A stretch of 20,000 nucleotides of DNA from Theodoxus fluviatilis (GCA_034096865.1 JAWQFJ010001309.1:77501-97500), one strand, 5' to 3'. Counted from the stretch's first letter, positions 10,610-19,333 are shown. Notes: a model not told the origin generated them from the sequence alone. Translations and numbers: made by a program.

Positions 10610-10706
10610 TACTCAATTGCAGCTGTCGTACTTTATTCCTGGCGTGGACGAAGGATGCATTGTCTCCTTGGTGTTGATGACTTGCTGGCTGTCAGCCTTT
10701 CTAAGC

Positions 10707-10709
<3 letters not shown>

Positions 10710-10766
<57 letters not shown>

Positions 10767-10780
10767 GTCCCTCTCCCTTC

Positions 10781-10818
<38 letters not shown>

Positions 10819-10926
10819 ACGCGAGTGTGTGGTGTGTGTGGTGTGTGTGAGTGTGTGTGTTGTGTGTGTGGGTGTGCGTGTGTGTGTGTGTGTGTGCGTG
10901 TGCATGGGTGTGTGTACGCGAGCGTG
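10710..10926. repeat. (CT)n then (GT)n compound microsatellite
   Basis: About 23 CT units pass through a TGTCTCTC transition into (GT)n from 10782, with GTGGTG, GTGCGT and GTGAGT variants towards the right. Open frames over it are repeat artefacts. Confidence 0.95.
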
Positions 10927-11526
10927 CGTATGTCTGCAAAAATGTGCGTATGCGGAAACCCTATTGTTGTAATATACAGTTATTTCTTGGCGAACCGTTT
11001 TCAAAACAAAAAGTTTTCAGACCGTCTGCCAGCCAATAGTTAGAGGTAATCACTATTGAAAAACCAAAACTAAGTAGCTTTTGTTGTTTTAGCTTTTCCT
11101 ATAACCAACGGAGAGAGGCACCCTGGTTGAATATGATGAAAACTTCTGACGATATCTCGGATTGTGTAATAAACATTCAACAGACGTAACTGTAAATCTA
11201 CTTCCCGCTTAGGACATTCATCCAACCATACGATGTCAGACATTAATTTTGTCGTAGCTGCTAACGCCGGAAGTCACCACACCAGAAGAAGGTGCCAGAC
11301 GACGACGCTCTGTATGCCGATTGGTCGCTGTGTTCTGTCGCTCTCCTCGCGGTGCATTTTTACCTGTCCAGATCAGCCTTCCGGCCACGGCTTCCTATTT
11401 CCGTTTCATCCCCTGGAGTTTACTGACGCACTTCCAAAGGCCTCCCCACACATATGACAAGCTTTGTTGGAAGGACACACAATTTCCTTGTGTCCAGTAA
11501 AATGCTAAGTGAGAACTGGTGTGAGA
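10927..11526. other. Unique sequence, nothing recognised
   Basis: Ordinary mixed-composition DNA. A 74-codon plus-strand frame at 11233-11457 shows no domain or splice context. No repeat or RNA gene was seen. Confidence 0.5.
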
Positions 11527-11625
11527 TTGTTTTTTAAAATTATAGACGAGGGGATCGGCCGGAATATGAACCCAGGTCAACAACAAGGTAGTCGACCAGA
11601 ACACTCACTAGGCCTCGTGTATTAC
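11527..11625 (-). mobile_element. tRNA-like SINE head, remnant
   Basis: On the minus strand, GAGGCCTAGTGAG (A-box-like, about 11604-11617) is followed by GGGTTCATATTCC (B-box-like, 11561-11573). A TPsiC-like arm can be drawn with stem CTGGG/TCCGG (two wobble pairs) and loop TTCATAT. The separation suits a tRNA fold, but the D and anticodon arms are degenerate, so it is not a working tRNA. No clear body or tail follows. It is probably a SINE 5' fragment of a different family from the one at 5429-5683. Confidence 0.45.
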
Positions 11626-12152
11626 GCTAACCTGAATAAGTTCATATACTTTTGTCCAACTTTACCCATAACATCGTGCTCATAGCGACATTGTGGTATT
11701 GCTTTCGATGTATAAGTCCCCAACGAACCTGTTCCCCACAAACAAAACGATGAAAACTCCATATGGTGTGAAATCGCATTCTAGGTCCTTTGTTAACTCC
11801 ACTCTCCGCCCAATTATTCAACACGGGTTTGGTGTAGAATTTTATTTGAACTCGATCGAGTAAGCTGTGTTGTATGTACAACAGGTATTTCGCAATAAAC
11901 GGCACGCATTAGAAATATACAGTGATGAAGATCTGCACAAGACGTTCATATCGAGGCGTTAGAACAACCTACAACTGACAGATGAAGAAGCAGATTCGAA
12001 TCGAGCATGGCGAGGCCGCCATTTGGACACGTCTTTACCACTACGTCACAAGCAGGAACCATCTGATTGGCTGTACGAGGCAGGGTCAACGGACATGAAA
12101 AAATAGCACGTGTTTCTACTGGGCGGACACCTGACACAACACTGCTTTTGGA
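11626..12152. other. Unique sequence, nothing recognised
   Basis: Short frames on the minus strand at 11642-11905 and 11946-12176 have no recognised features. Confidence 0.5.
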
Positions 12153-12276
12153 ACTTGCAAGCGCGACATTTCTCACGGAAACAGCATAGTTGTCAAAACA
12201 TTGCCACGTTTGAGCACGCTCGAAACATTTTTTGCGACTTGCAAGCGCAACATTTTCTATGGAAACATCATAGTTG
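12153..12276 (+). repeat. Two direct copies of a 40-bp unit, 84 bp apart
   Basis: ACTTGCAAGCGCGACATTTC..GGAAACAGCATAGTTG at 12153-12192 recurs at 12237-12276 with about five changes. The 44-bp spacer between them is unrelated. Just after it, at 12281-12305, a terminus-like GTTCGCGTGTGAGGAGGACTTA loosely resembles the end of TIR family B, but no partner end was found. Confidence 0.75.
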
Positions 12277-12483
12277 AGAGATATGTGTTCGCGTGTGAGG
12301 AGGACTTAACATCGAGTTCACTCTCACGGACACTTCCACGCTGTCATATGTCGAATAGTTAACAACTCAAGATGTTTTTCCGCCGGCATATCTTTTTTGG
12401 AGGAAGTATGGCGTGCATGGCGATAACAAAAGAAGAAAGAAATAGCGAAACCGAACAGTGCTGAGATAAAACAATTCAACCCC

Positions 12484-12525
12484 AAACTAAACTAAACGAA
12501 ACGAAACGAAACGAAACAAACAAAA
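12484..12525. repeat. (AAACT)2(AAACG)4 pentanucleotide repeat
   Basis: Two AAACT units, four AAACG units and degenerate AAAC/AAAA tetramers follow one another. It is not a known telomere repeat and is too short to suggest one. Confidence 0.85.
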
Positions 12526-12617
12526 ATAATAATGGTACTACAAACCAGGCGACCCATTATACAGGTTATGCACACGTTTGTTCCAAACCACTCTTCATTC
12601 TACGTTATTTTTATAAC

Positions 12618-13729
12618 TCTGCCAAGGAGATTAAGTTTTTTCTCGGTTCGTTCGTTCGTCAGTTAGTTATTCGGCAAAATAATGTTAACAGTTCAAAACG
12701 GGTTCTGGTAAAATTTGGTAGAAGGTACGGGTTTTCCCTAAGAAACAATTCTGTACATTTCGTAGGTTATTTCTCATGCAGTTTTGGAATTGGAAACATT
12801 AAGAGAAATTTTATCGCGCATCTCAAAGTTGATGACGTCAAACCATTGATGACGCTGGCGTATGTGTTCCGAACTGAGAGACGTCCACGGGCGCGTTTGT
12901 TTGGCCACAAATCTCGCGATTCTCCTTGAATGGCTAGTCGAGGGCGAGTGAGACGCTCCTACAGCTAGAAAAACGGCCAATCATCTCGCAAGGCGGAACA
13001 ACATGGCTGCCTCCTAGCGCCAGTCGGTGAAGAAGTTGCCGATAGACGAAATAACTGACGATTCAGATAGTTATATCAGTTTTTCACTGGATAGAACACA
13101 CCATGGTGTCATATCGAATGGCACGGGAACTTTTTCAATGACAAAAAGCAACCCGTGTTCAACTGTAGACAATTTTGTCGAAAATGTGAGGCATCGATTC
13201 ATTTAGATCAATTCAAGGGACATAATTCATGTATACGGTGAAGGGACATAATTTATACAGTGTACGTATCCTGCAAGCGGTAAAACAATTTCGGCAGTGT
13301 ATGTCCAGAAATACTCAATACACCTACACCTCTATATACACAAATGAACACTCAAACGTCAAATACTTCCGTGTACGTGCACTTTTCTATTCTCGAACCC
13401 TGAGAGGCACATTACAGGCACTGTTCTCTCCGAACACCAGCCCAGCTCGCACTGACTCCGCCATTTTGGCTCATCCGGGTCACTGCAGCGGGAAGGATCG
13501 AGGGAGCTCCGGACCTCCCTCGGCTTCCCGCCTTCGCGGCGAGTGCGTTCTTTTGAGCGAGGAACGTAGGCAACTCCTAGCCCTCGCGATTCTCTCGAGA
13601 TTTTGGGCCAAACAAACACGCCCCAGGAGACGCTAAATTGAACTAAACTTCGTAGCGTCAGGCCTGGCTAGCGTCTGCATTAATTATGCAGACCCTGGCA
13701 AAGGGTTGCATTCTCAGAGTGCTCCATGG
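12618..13729 (+). repeat. Dispersed repeat family A, copy 3, interrupted
   Basis: The left part (12618-12888) carries the CCAAGGAGATTA start, the TTCGGCAAAATAATG box and the TTGATGACGCTGG box. The right part (13624-13729) carries the CGTAGCGTCAGGCCTGGCTAG box and the terminal GCATTCTCAGAGTGCTC. Between them lies an unrelated 735-bp inverted-repeat element. Joining the flanks reproduces the order and spacing of copy 2. The right part includes a short hairpin, GTCTGCAT..ATGCAGAC, at 13673-13693 that is absent from copies 1 and 2. A full TGACGTCA octamer lies at 12833-12840. Confidence 0.8.
12889..13623. mobile_element. 735-bp TIR element nested in repeat copy 3 (family C)
   Basis: The left terminus is GGGCGCGTTTGTTTGGCCAC; the right terminus, reverse-complemented, is GGGCGTGTTTGTTTGGCCCA. 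The inverted match continues imperfectly through AAATCTCG and, further in, AAGGCGG words. Copy 2 of repeat A is uninterrupted at the matching position and so serves as an empty-site reference. No transposase-like frame is present, so it is a non-autonomous DNA element. Two open frames inside (13229-13636 plus, 13359-13619 minus) have no recognised domain. Flanks GTCCAC and CAGGAG give no clear target duplication, so the superfamily is left open. Confidence 0.75.
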
Positions 13730-13973
13730 TTATTGATGTGTTTTTTTGTCTTTCCGTGTTTGCCCTCTGCCACCGTCTTTCCTATTATCGTCACTGTGAT
13801 AGAAGCTCAGGTTTTCAGATGTCTCAGTTTGGTGCTTGACTGGCTTGCAGGCAGCGAGACACCCACGATACTCACCACCCCTTGCTAATAGAATCGGGCA
13901 CTTATCTTGTGGCGATCAGAGGTGAACTTCTCCAAAGCTCTTTTCAAGTTATCATTGAGCTTTCGAAAAAACG

Positions 13974-16074
13974 TCCTTCTCCTCCTGCTCCTCCTCCTGC
14001 TCCTCCTGTTCCTGTTCCTACTCCTCCTTTTCCTTCTCCTCCTCCTCCTCCTTCTCTTCCTTTTCCTCTTCCTCCATCCCCTCTTCCTCCTGCTTCTCTT
14101 CCTCCATCTCCTCCTCCCTCTTCTGCTCCTCCTCCTCCTACTTCTGCTCCTCCTCTTCCTACTTCTGCTCCTCCTCCTCCTACTTCTGCTCCTCCTTCTG
14201 CTCCTGCTCCTGCTCGTCCTCCTCCTCCTCCTCCCTCCTCCTCCTCCTCCTCCTCCTCCTCCTCCTCCCTCCTCCTCCTCCTCCTCCTCCCTCCTCCTCC
14301 TCCCTCCTCCTCCCTCCCTCCTCCTCCTCTACGCCTCCTCCTCCTCCTCCTCCTCCTACGCCCCCCCTCCTCCTCCTCCTCTCCCTCCTCCTCTCCTCTC
14401 CTCCTCTCCCTCCTCTCCTCGCTCCTCCCTCTCCTCCTCTCCTCCTTCCTCCGCTCCTCTCTCTCCTCCTCCACCTCCTCCTCCTCCTCATTCTCCGCCT
14501 CATCCTCCTTCTCCTCCTCTCTCTTCTGCTCCTTCTCCTCCTACTTCTGCTCCTCTTTCTGCTCCTGCTCCTGCTCCTCCTCCTCCTTCTTATCCACCTC
14601 CTCCTTCCTCTACGCCTCCGCCTCCTCCTCCTTCCACTACTCCTCTTCTTTCCTCTACGCCTCCTTCTCCTTCTCCGTCGATTCCTCCTTCTCCGCCTAT
14701 TCCTCTTTCCTCTACGCCTCCTCCTCCTCCTCCTTCTTCTACGCCTCCTCCTCCTCCTCCTCTCCCTCCTCCTCCTCTCCCTCCTCCTCCTCCTCCTCTC
14801 CCCTCCTCCTCCTCTACGCCTCCTCCTCTCTCCCTCCTCCTCCTCCTCCTTCTCCAACTCCTCCTTCCTCTACGCCTCCTCCTCTCCTCCTCCTTCTCTC
14901 CCCTCCTCCTTCTCTCCCCTCCTCCTCCTCCTCCTTCTCCCTCCTCCTCCTCTACGCCTCCTTCTCTCCTCCTTCCTCCCTCCTCCTCCTCCTCCTCTCT
15001 CCCTCCTCCTCCTCCTCCTCTCCCCCTCCTCCTCCTCTACGCCTCCTCCTCTCCTCCTCTCTCCCTCCTCCTCCTCTCCCTTCCTCCTCCTACGCCTCCT
15101 CCTCCTCCTTCTCCACCTCCTCCTTCCTCTACGCCTCCTCCTTCTCCTCCTCCTCCTTCTCCACCTCCTCCTTCTTCTACGCCTCCTCCTCCTCCTTCTC
15201 CACCTCCTCCTTCCTCTACGCCTCCTCCTTCTCCTCCTCCTCTACGCCCCTCTCTTCTCGCCTCCTCCTCCTTTCCCTCCTCCTCCTCTACGCCTCCTCC
15301 TCTGTCCTTCCTCCTCCGCCTCCTCCTCCTCCTCCTCCTCTACGCTCCTCCTCTCCACCTCCTCCTTCTCCACCTCCTCCTTCCTCTACGCCTCCTCCTT
15401 CTCCTCCTTCTCCACCTCCTCCTTCCTCTACGCCTCCTCCTTCTTCTACGCCTCCTCCTCCTCCTTCTCCACCTCCTCCTTCCTCTACGCCTCCTCCTTC
15501 TCCTCCTCCTCCTTCTCCACCTCCTCCTTCTTCTACGCCTCCTCCTCCTCCTCCTTTCCACCTCCTCCTTCCTCTACGCCTCCTCCTTCTCCTCCTTCCT
15601 CTACGCCTCCTCCTTCTTCTACGCCTCCTCCTCCTCCTCCTTTTCCACCTCCTCCTTCCTCTACGCCTCCTCCTTCTCCTCCTTCCTCTACGCCTCCTCC
15701 TTCTTCTACGCCTCCTCCTCCTCCTCCTTCTCCACCTCCTCCTTCCTCTACGCCTCCTCCTTCTCCTCCTTCCTCTACGCCGCCTCCTCCTCCTCCTCCT
15801 TCCTCTACGCCTCCTCCTTCTCCTCTTCCTTCCTCTACGCCTCTTTCTCCTTCGACTCCTCTCTCTCCGCTTCTCCGCCTCTTCCTCCTTCTCCGCCTCC
15901 TCTTCTTCTCCTTCTTCTCCACCTTCTCTTCTTTCTCTGCCTCCTCCTTCTTCTCCGCCTCCTCCTTCACCTCCTCCTCCTTCGCCTCCTCCTTCTTCTC
16001 CGCCGCCTCGTCCTCCTTCTCCGCCTCCTCCTCCTTCTCCGCCTCCTCCTTCGTCTCCGCCTCGTCGTTCTCCC
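13974..16074 (+). repeat. 2.1-kb polypyrimidine CTC/CCT array with TACGCC interruptions
   Basis: The plus strand is almost entirely C and T as CTC, CCT, TTC triplets, broken at intervals by TACGCC, CCACC and CTGCTCC. Every stop codon needs a purine, so all three plus frames stay open for hundreds of codons. The purine-only complement has no T, which keeps minus frames open too. This gives Pro/Ser/Leu-rich frames of 833 and 726 codons and Arg/Glu/Gly frames on the other strand. I reject them as genes: there is no sequence complexity, splice context or domain. Such homopurine-homopyrimidine DNA can form intramolecular triplexes. Local 21-bp units (near 14140, 14161, 14182) and an 87-bp unit occur inside. 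Confidence 0.95.
15561..15781 (+). repeat. 87-bp higher-order repeat inside the pyrimidine array
   Basis: Positions 15561-15647 and 15648-15734 are the same 87-bp unit, differing at one base near the end (TTTTCCA against TTCTCCA). Each unit holds three TACGCC words at fixed positions. A third copy matches for about 47 bases and then diverges at 15782. The near identity implies a recent duplication by unequal exchange or slippage. Confidence 0.85.
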
Positions 16075-16181
16075 TTTATTACCATAACAACAACAACAAC
16101 AACAACAACAACTACTACTACTATCCTACTACTACTATACTCCTCCTCCTCCTCCTCCTCCTCCTCCTCCTCCTACTACTA

Positions 16182-16229
<48 letters not shown>

Positions 16230-16243
16230 TAATAATAATAATA
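16075..16243 (+). repeat. Triplet cluster (AAC)n-(ACT)n-(CTC)n-(ACT)n-(AAT)n
   Basis: Distinct triplet microsatellites abut one another: AAC from 16086, ACT from 16111, CTC from 16140, ACT at 16173-16229, and AAT at 16229-16242. The last, read on the minus strand, is the ATT tail of the neighbouring LINE. The others look like successive variants of one triplet-slippage zone. Confidence 0.9.
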
Positions 16244-17029
16244 TGTTTATTTGTAAGGCGCACTTCCTCCACACAGTCAAAAAAGTACATGATGAAGCTC
16301 TAGGCGCACACACACACAAAAACACTCACACATTATCATACAGTTTTGAGCCTGGTCATGAAACGCACATACGCACGTTATAATACAACATGCATCCTAC
16401 ACGTGAAGAAACACACACATGCATTATATACAAACATGAGCCTGAAACATTCAGCAAGTACGAAATATTTTCAATAGGACTTAGAGAACAAGTGGGTTTT
16501 CAGATTTGACCGAAAGGAAGCTGCAGTGTTTGCATGACGCACTGAGAAGGGGAGTCCGTTCCAGGTGGTAGGACCCTGGTATGAAAAAGTACGCTGACCA
16601 AATGTTTTTGACCTAACGGATGGAATTTTGAAGATGCGAGTGTCGCAAGAAGAGCGAAGTTGTCTAGATGGTGTGTAGATGTGAAGGAGTTGAGACAGAT
16701 AGAGAGGAGCGACAGCAGAGACAGAGTTGAAGCAGAGGCAGGAGGTTTTGTATTGGATCCTAGCAGAAACTGGTAGCCAATGAAGAGAGTGGAGGATAGG
16801 AATAATGTGATGAGACTTTCTAACTTTACAGATGAGGCGAGCAGCAGAGTTCTGGACTCTTTGGAGCCGATCCACGAGATACTTGGGGCAACCGGAAAGA
16901 AGGCTATTGCAGTAGTCGAGGCGTGAAAGAATGAAAGCACAGACGAGAGTTTGAGTAGCTTCTTGTGTGAGAAGATGACGAATTGCACTGATCTGTCTGA
17001 TGTGCATGTAGGCGATCTTGCATGTGTTC

Positions 17030-17031
<2 letters not shown>
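16230..17031 (-). mobile_element. 5'-truncated CR1/L2-like LINE with (ATT)n tail
   Basis: Read on the minus strand, the element enters from an (AGT)n tract at 17031 already inside its ORF2, stops at 16471, has a 3' UTR of about 230 bp and ends GTGCGCCTTACAAATAAACA followed by (ATT)n. An AAATAAACATATTATT end with a short triplet tail instead of poly(A) is typical of CR1/L2-group LINEs. The missing 5' portion is the usual result of incomplete target-primed reverse transcription. Both sides are bordered by ACT/AGT repeats, so the target was probably a triplet array. Exact target duplications cannot be told from the repeat. Confidence 0.85.
16471..17031 (-). CDS. LINE ORF2 C-terminal fragment (after the reverse-transcriptase core)
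   Basis: About 186 codons are open without stop or frameshift from the repeat boundary at 17031 to the stop at 16471. Read from the boundary, the fragment starts RNTCKIAYMHIRQISAIRHL. Motifs typical of the region following the RT palm domain in CR1/L2/Jockey-group ORF2 proteins occur in order: SRLDYCNSLLSGCP, RLQRVQNSAARLI, ILHSLHWLPVSARIQYK, APLYLSQLL..YTPSRQLRSS, FGQRTFSYQGPTTWNGLP and FRSNLKTHLF. The catalytic core (FADD box) and the endonuclease are absent because the copy is truncated, so it cannot produce an active enzyme. The first ATG (17005) is simply an internal Met. An intact frame suggests a fairly young insertion. Recognition of the group is from family knowledge; the clade is uncertain. 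Confidence 0.88.
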
Positions 17032-17099
<68 letters not shown>

Positions 17100-17120
17100 T
17101 ACTACTACTACTACTACTAT

Positions 17121-17151
<31 letters not shown>

Positions 17152-17163
17152 GTAGCTACTACT
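17032..17163 (+). repeat. (ACT)n microsatellite
   Basis: Roughly 40 ACT units with rare TTC or ATT variants abut the truncated 5' side of the LINE. The tract ends at GTAGCTACT and is followed by a GCTGTTGCTG-rich stretch to about 17205. Thr-rich and Val-rich frames here are artefacts. Confidence 0.95.
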
Positions 17164-17492
17164 CCTGATGCCGCTGTTGCTGTTGCTGCTGCTGTTACTA
17201 CTTCAATTTTCATGAACATATTTAGTTATTATGTACTTGTAAGCAGGTTTTTTCCCCTCCAAATTCGATGAAAATAGACTTGGATGCTGCATAAACGTTT
17301 GATGTGTAATTAAATTATCTCGTGGCAAACCATGCATTTTGTCATGCCCACAATTTGTGACTGTGGCAAAAGTAACAACGATAAGCGGTCGGGGTTTCTC
17401 TAATACTGCTCGTTTTAATAACTCCTTACGATCATTCAAGAGTCATGTTACAAAGATTTATTGCTAGTAGAATGTGCCCATAAGTTCCTTCT
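17164..17492. other. Short unique stretch, nothing recognised
   Basis: A CTG/TTG-rich tail of the microsatellite gives way to AT-rich unique DNA with no domain-bearing frame. Confidence 0.5.
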
Positions 17493-17688
17493 GTAAGGAC
17501 ATCACATTGTACCCAGGGATAACTGTACACGACTGAATTACGACGTAGAAAATAGCCAGTATGTTCTTAGCTTGTAAAGAATAATGTAATGACAGCACAT
17601 TGTACCCAGAGATCACTGTACACGACTGAATTACGACGTAGAAAATAGCCAGTCTGTTCTTAGCTTGTAAAGAATACTGCAAGGACAT
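17493..17688. repeat. 93-bp tandem duplication (two copies plus start of a third)
   Basis: Unit 1 (17493-17585) and unit 2 (17586-17678) differ at only a few positions. A third copy starts GCAAGGACAT at 17679 and stops. On the minus strand 93 is a multiple of three, and both units stay open, giving a 74-codon frame with a 31-residue repeat (core LAIFYVVIQSCTV). That may be coincidence; no protein family is recognised. Confidence 0.9.
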
Positions 17689-17696
17689 TCATCTTT

Positions 17697-18014
17697 CCGG
17701 AAGTGCGATACAATAACTCGACACGAGGAACGGATCTGGAGGTTTCTCACGACAAGAACCGATCATTCACCGACGCCATTGCTTGTCAAACACTCGCGCG
17801 ATAAGAGGATTTGCTCAGTGAACTATCGAAGATGTCATGCAGGCAAAGAGCTCTTCCGAGGCAGGAACTGCTGGCGTGGACGATCCGTTACCTCCAGTCG
17901 TTTGACACACGCCTGGACCGCCCTCGCTGCACGCGCCTCTTTGAGTAAATCGAGTGCCAGATGTAGTGCCGTCTTGCATTCGGTGCCTTTCTTTCCCAGG
18001 GGTGCTGCACTCAT
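17697..18014. other. Candidate first exon or promoter zone, strand undecided
   Basis: Plus strand: an ETS-type CCGGAAGTG at 17697-17705 is followed by 126 bases without ATG, then ATG at 17832 (AAGATGT context). A 38-codon frame (RQELLAWTIRYLQSFDTRL) follows, with a donor-like GA|GTAAAT at 17944/17945. Minus strand: ATG at 18014 in a GCCATGA context opens 59 codons (TECKTALHLALDLLKEARAA, helix-like). An AG|GTAACG donor falls after 41 codons at 17892, in phase 0. The two overlap, so at most one is likely real. Neither is recognised, and downstream exons are not visible. Confidence 0.25.
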
Positions 18015-18079
18015 GGCTACTAGATCAGTGCCTTGACTACGCCTTTGTCAACAATGTGTGCGTCCATTCAGGAATCCTT

Positions 18080-18110
18080 CTCTCTCGCTTTCTGTCGCTG
18101 TGTCTCTTTC

Positions 18111-18155
<45 letters not shown>

Positions 18156-18188
18156 CCGTCTGTCTGTCTGTCTGTCTCTCTCTGTCTC

Positions 18189-18249
<61 letters not shown>

Positions 18250-18250
18250 T
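18080..18250. repeat. (TGTC)n / (TC)n compound microsatellite
   Basis: CTCTCGCTTTCTGTCG leads into long TGTC tetramers at 18113-18232 with TCTC blocks and a final (TC)n. It is the complement of the CAGA-type units at the left end of the window. The Cys/Leu/Ser frames are artefacts. Confidence 0.95.
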
Positions 18251-18388
18251 CATCTAATCATGCATACGGCAGTCACACACTCAAGCTAGAGACATATGCA
18301 CATGTTCTCACATGTGTCATCGCATCTTGAAATGAACAGTTGATACGAGTTTAAGTGGCTCCGATATAGCATCTGTTTACATGGCTAG

Positions 18389-18427
18389 TTCATTCATTCA
18401 TTCATTTATTTATTCATTCGTTCATTC
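18389..18427. repeat. (TTCA)n / (TTTA)n short tetranucleotide repeat
   Basis: TTCATTCATTCATTCATTTA-type units. On the minus strand it contains AATAAA, about 700 bases downstream of the lectin exon stop. It could serve as a poly(A) signal, but it is equally explained as simple repeat. Confidence 0.8.
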
Positions 18428-18569
18428 TGTTTTCTGTTAAATGGGTTTGCAGGGCAAAATCCACATTCTCAGAGGCAGTCAAACAACATATTGATTTTGT
18501 TTTCGTACGGGAGAGATAGAGGGGAAAAGGAGGTGTAGGGAGACGTGAGAGTGGAATGCAGTGTGGAAT

Positions 18570-18800
18570 GTGAGTAAATGTGTGTTTGTATGTGTCTACG
18601 TATTTGTGTGCTCGCTTTTGTGATTGTTGCATATGTGCGTATATGCGTGTGTGTGACTGATTGTGTCTGTGCAAGTGTGTGCGTCAGTGCGCATGTTTGC
18701 ATGTGTATATGTGTGTGCGTGTGTGCGTGCGTATATATGTGTGTGCATGCGTGCGTGCGTGTGTGCGTGTGTTTGTGTGTGTGTTTGAGTGCATGCGTCT
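18570..18800. repeat. Degenerate (TG)n tract with CG and TATA interruptions
   Basis: TG dinucleotides with TATG, TGCG and TGCA variants make an old, mutated microsatellite. No gene is supported. Confidence 0.85.
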
Positions 18801-19015
18801 GTATTTACAGCATGTAGACAAAGCACAAGAACTGTTTCGTTTCCAAATCAGCTTCATTCCTAGATGTTTGTGCTTGAAAATGAAAAGGCAAGGTGCCGAG
18901 TGTCAAAACACGAACTCTATGCAAAGCAAGGAGGCACTGGCCAAGACGACTGTACGTTCTACCTCTTGACTCCTCCCCTAGAAGCCCACTCCCACATCTT
19001 CTCCAAATCCTCCTA

Positions 19016-19017
<2 letters not shown>

Positions 19018-19101
<84 letters not shown>
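19018..19101. repeat. (CA)n microsatellite abutting the lectin stop codon
   Basis: An uninterrupted run of about 40 CA units. On the minus strand it is (TG)n starting about four bases after the TAG of the lectin frame, so it would lie in the 3' UTR, or in an intron if the nearby donor is used. Confidence 0.97.
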
Positions 19102-19103
19102 CT

Positions 19104-19333
19104 CTACCTCCGCTCGCAGATGAAAGGTTGGCGAACCTCACAACCGAAGTCTGCCCACTGGTGCGTTCGGCCACTGTCCATCGCCAGACAGTGCTGGTTG
19201 CCGGCGGCGTTGTCGGGCTGGTTCTGCGCCCAGTACGAGGTGGAGAGGGGCTGTCCTGTGCGGGACCACACCCACTTGCCCTCCTGGACGTAGTCCAGCT
19301 CGTCCAGCCAGAAGTAACGACCCTTGTAGGCGT
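19104..19333 (-). CDS. C-type lectin-like domain, C-terminal exon (partial gene)
   Basis: The exon encodes the second half of a C-type lectin domain. In order it shows YFWLDELD (the WIGL region), EGKWVWSRTG, YW..NQPDN (19209-19220), C in HCLAM, W-A-D in place of W-N-D (19149-19157), C in DFGC, and the closing FICE, then RR and TAG. The three cysteines are those expected in this half. In the family, QPD favours galactose-type ligands and EPN mannose-type; with WAD instead of WND, calcium binding is plausible but not certain. CTCAG|ACGCC at 19333/19334 is a good acceptor (phase 1), placing the intron just before WIGL as in many lectin genes. The frame stays open further upstream but loses all resemblance. 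An alternative donor GAG|GTAGAG lies at 19108, so the exon may instead splice on. The N-terminal half and signal peptide are not in the window. A secreted lectin for mucus, immunity or shell matrix is an inference. Confidence 0.85.

Noticed and set aside
11561..11617. A functional tRNA gene
   Set aside because: The boxes are present but the D and anticodon arms do not fold properly, so it is scored as a SINE remnant.
12281..12305. A third terminus of TIR family B
   Set aside because: It matches only about 14 of 18 positions and no opposing inverted end was found upstream.
12484..12525. Interstitial telomere-like repeat
   Set aside because: The AAACG/AAACT pentamers do not match the TTAGGG-type telomere motif expected in this kind of animal.
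14180..16085. Arg/Glu/Gly-rich frames on the minus strand
   Set aside because: The purine-only complement of the same array contains no T and so cannot make a stop codon.
13882..16383. 833-codon Pro/Ser/Leu-rich open frame (and a 726-codon overlapping one)
   Set aside because: The open frames follow from a stop-free pyrimidine-only repeat, with all frames open at once and no complexity, domain or splice structure.
16500..17219. 239-codon minus-strand frame starting with a Val-rich run
   Set aside because: It is a shifted frame over the ACT repeat and the LINE ORF; the LINE frame at 16471-17031 carries the recognisable motifs.
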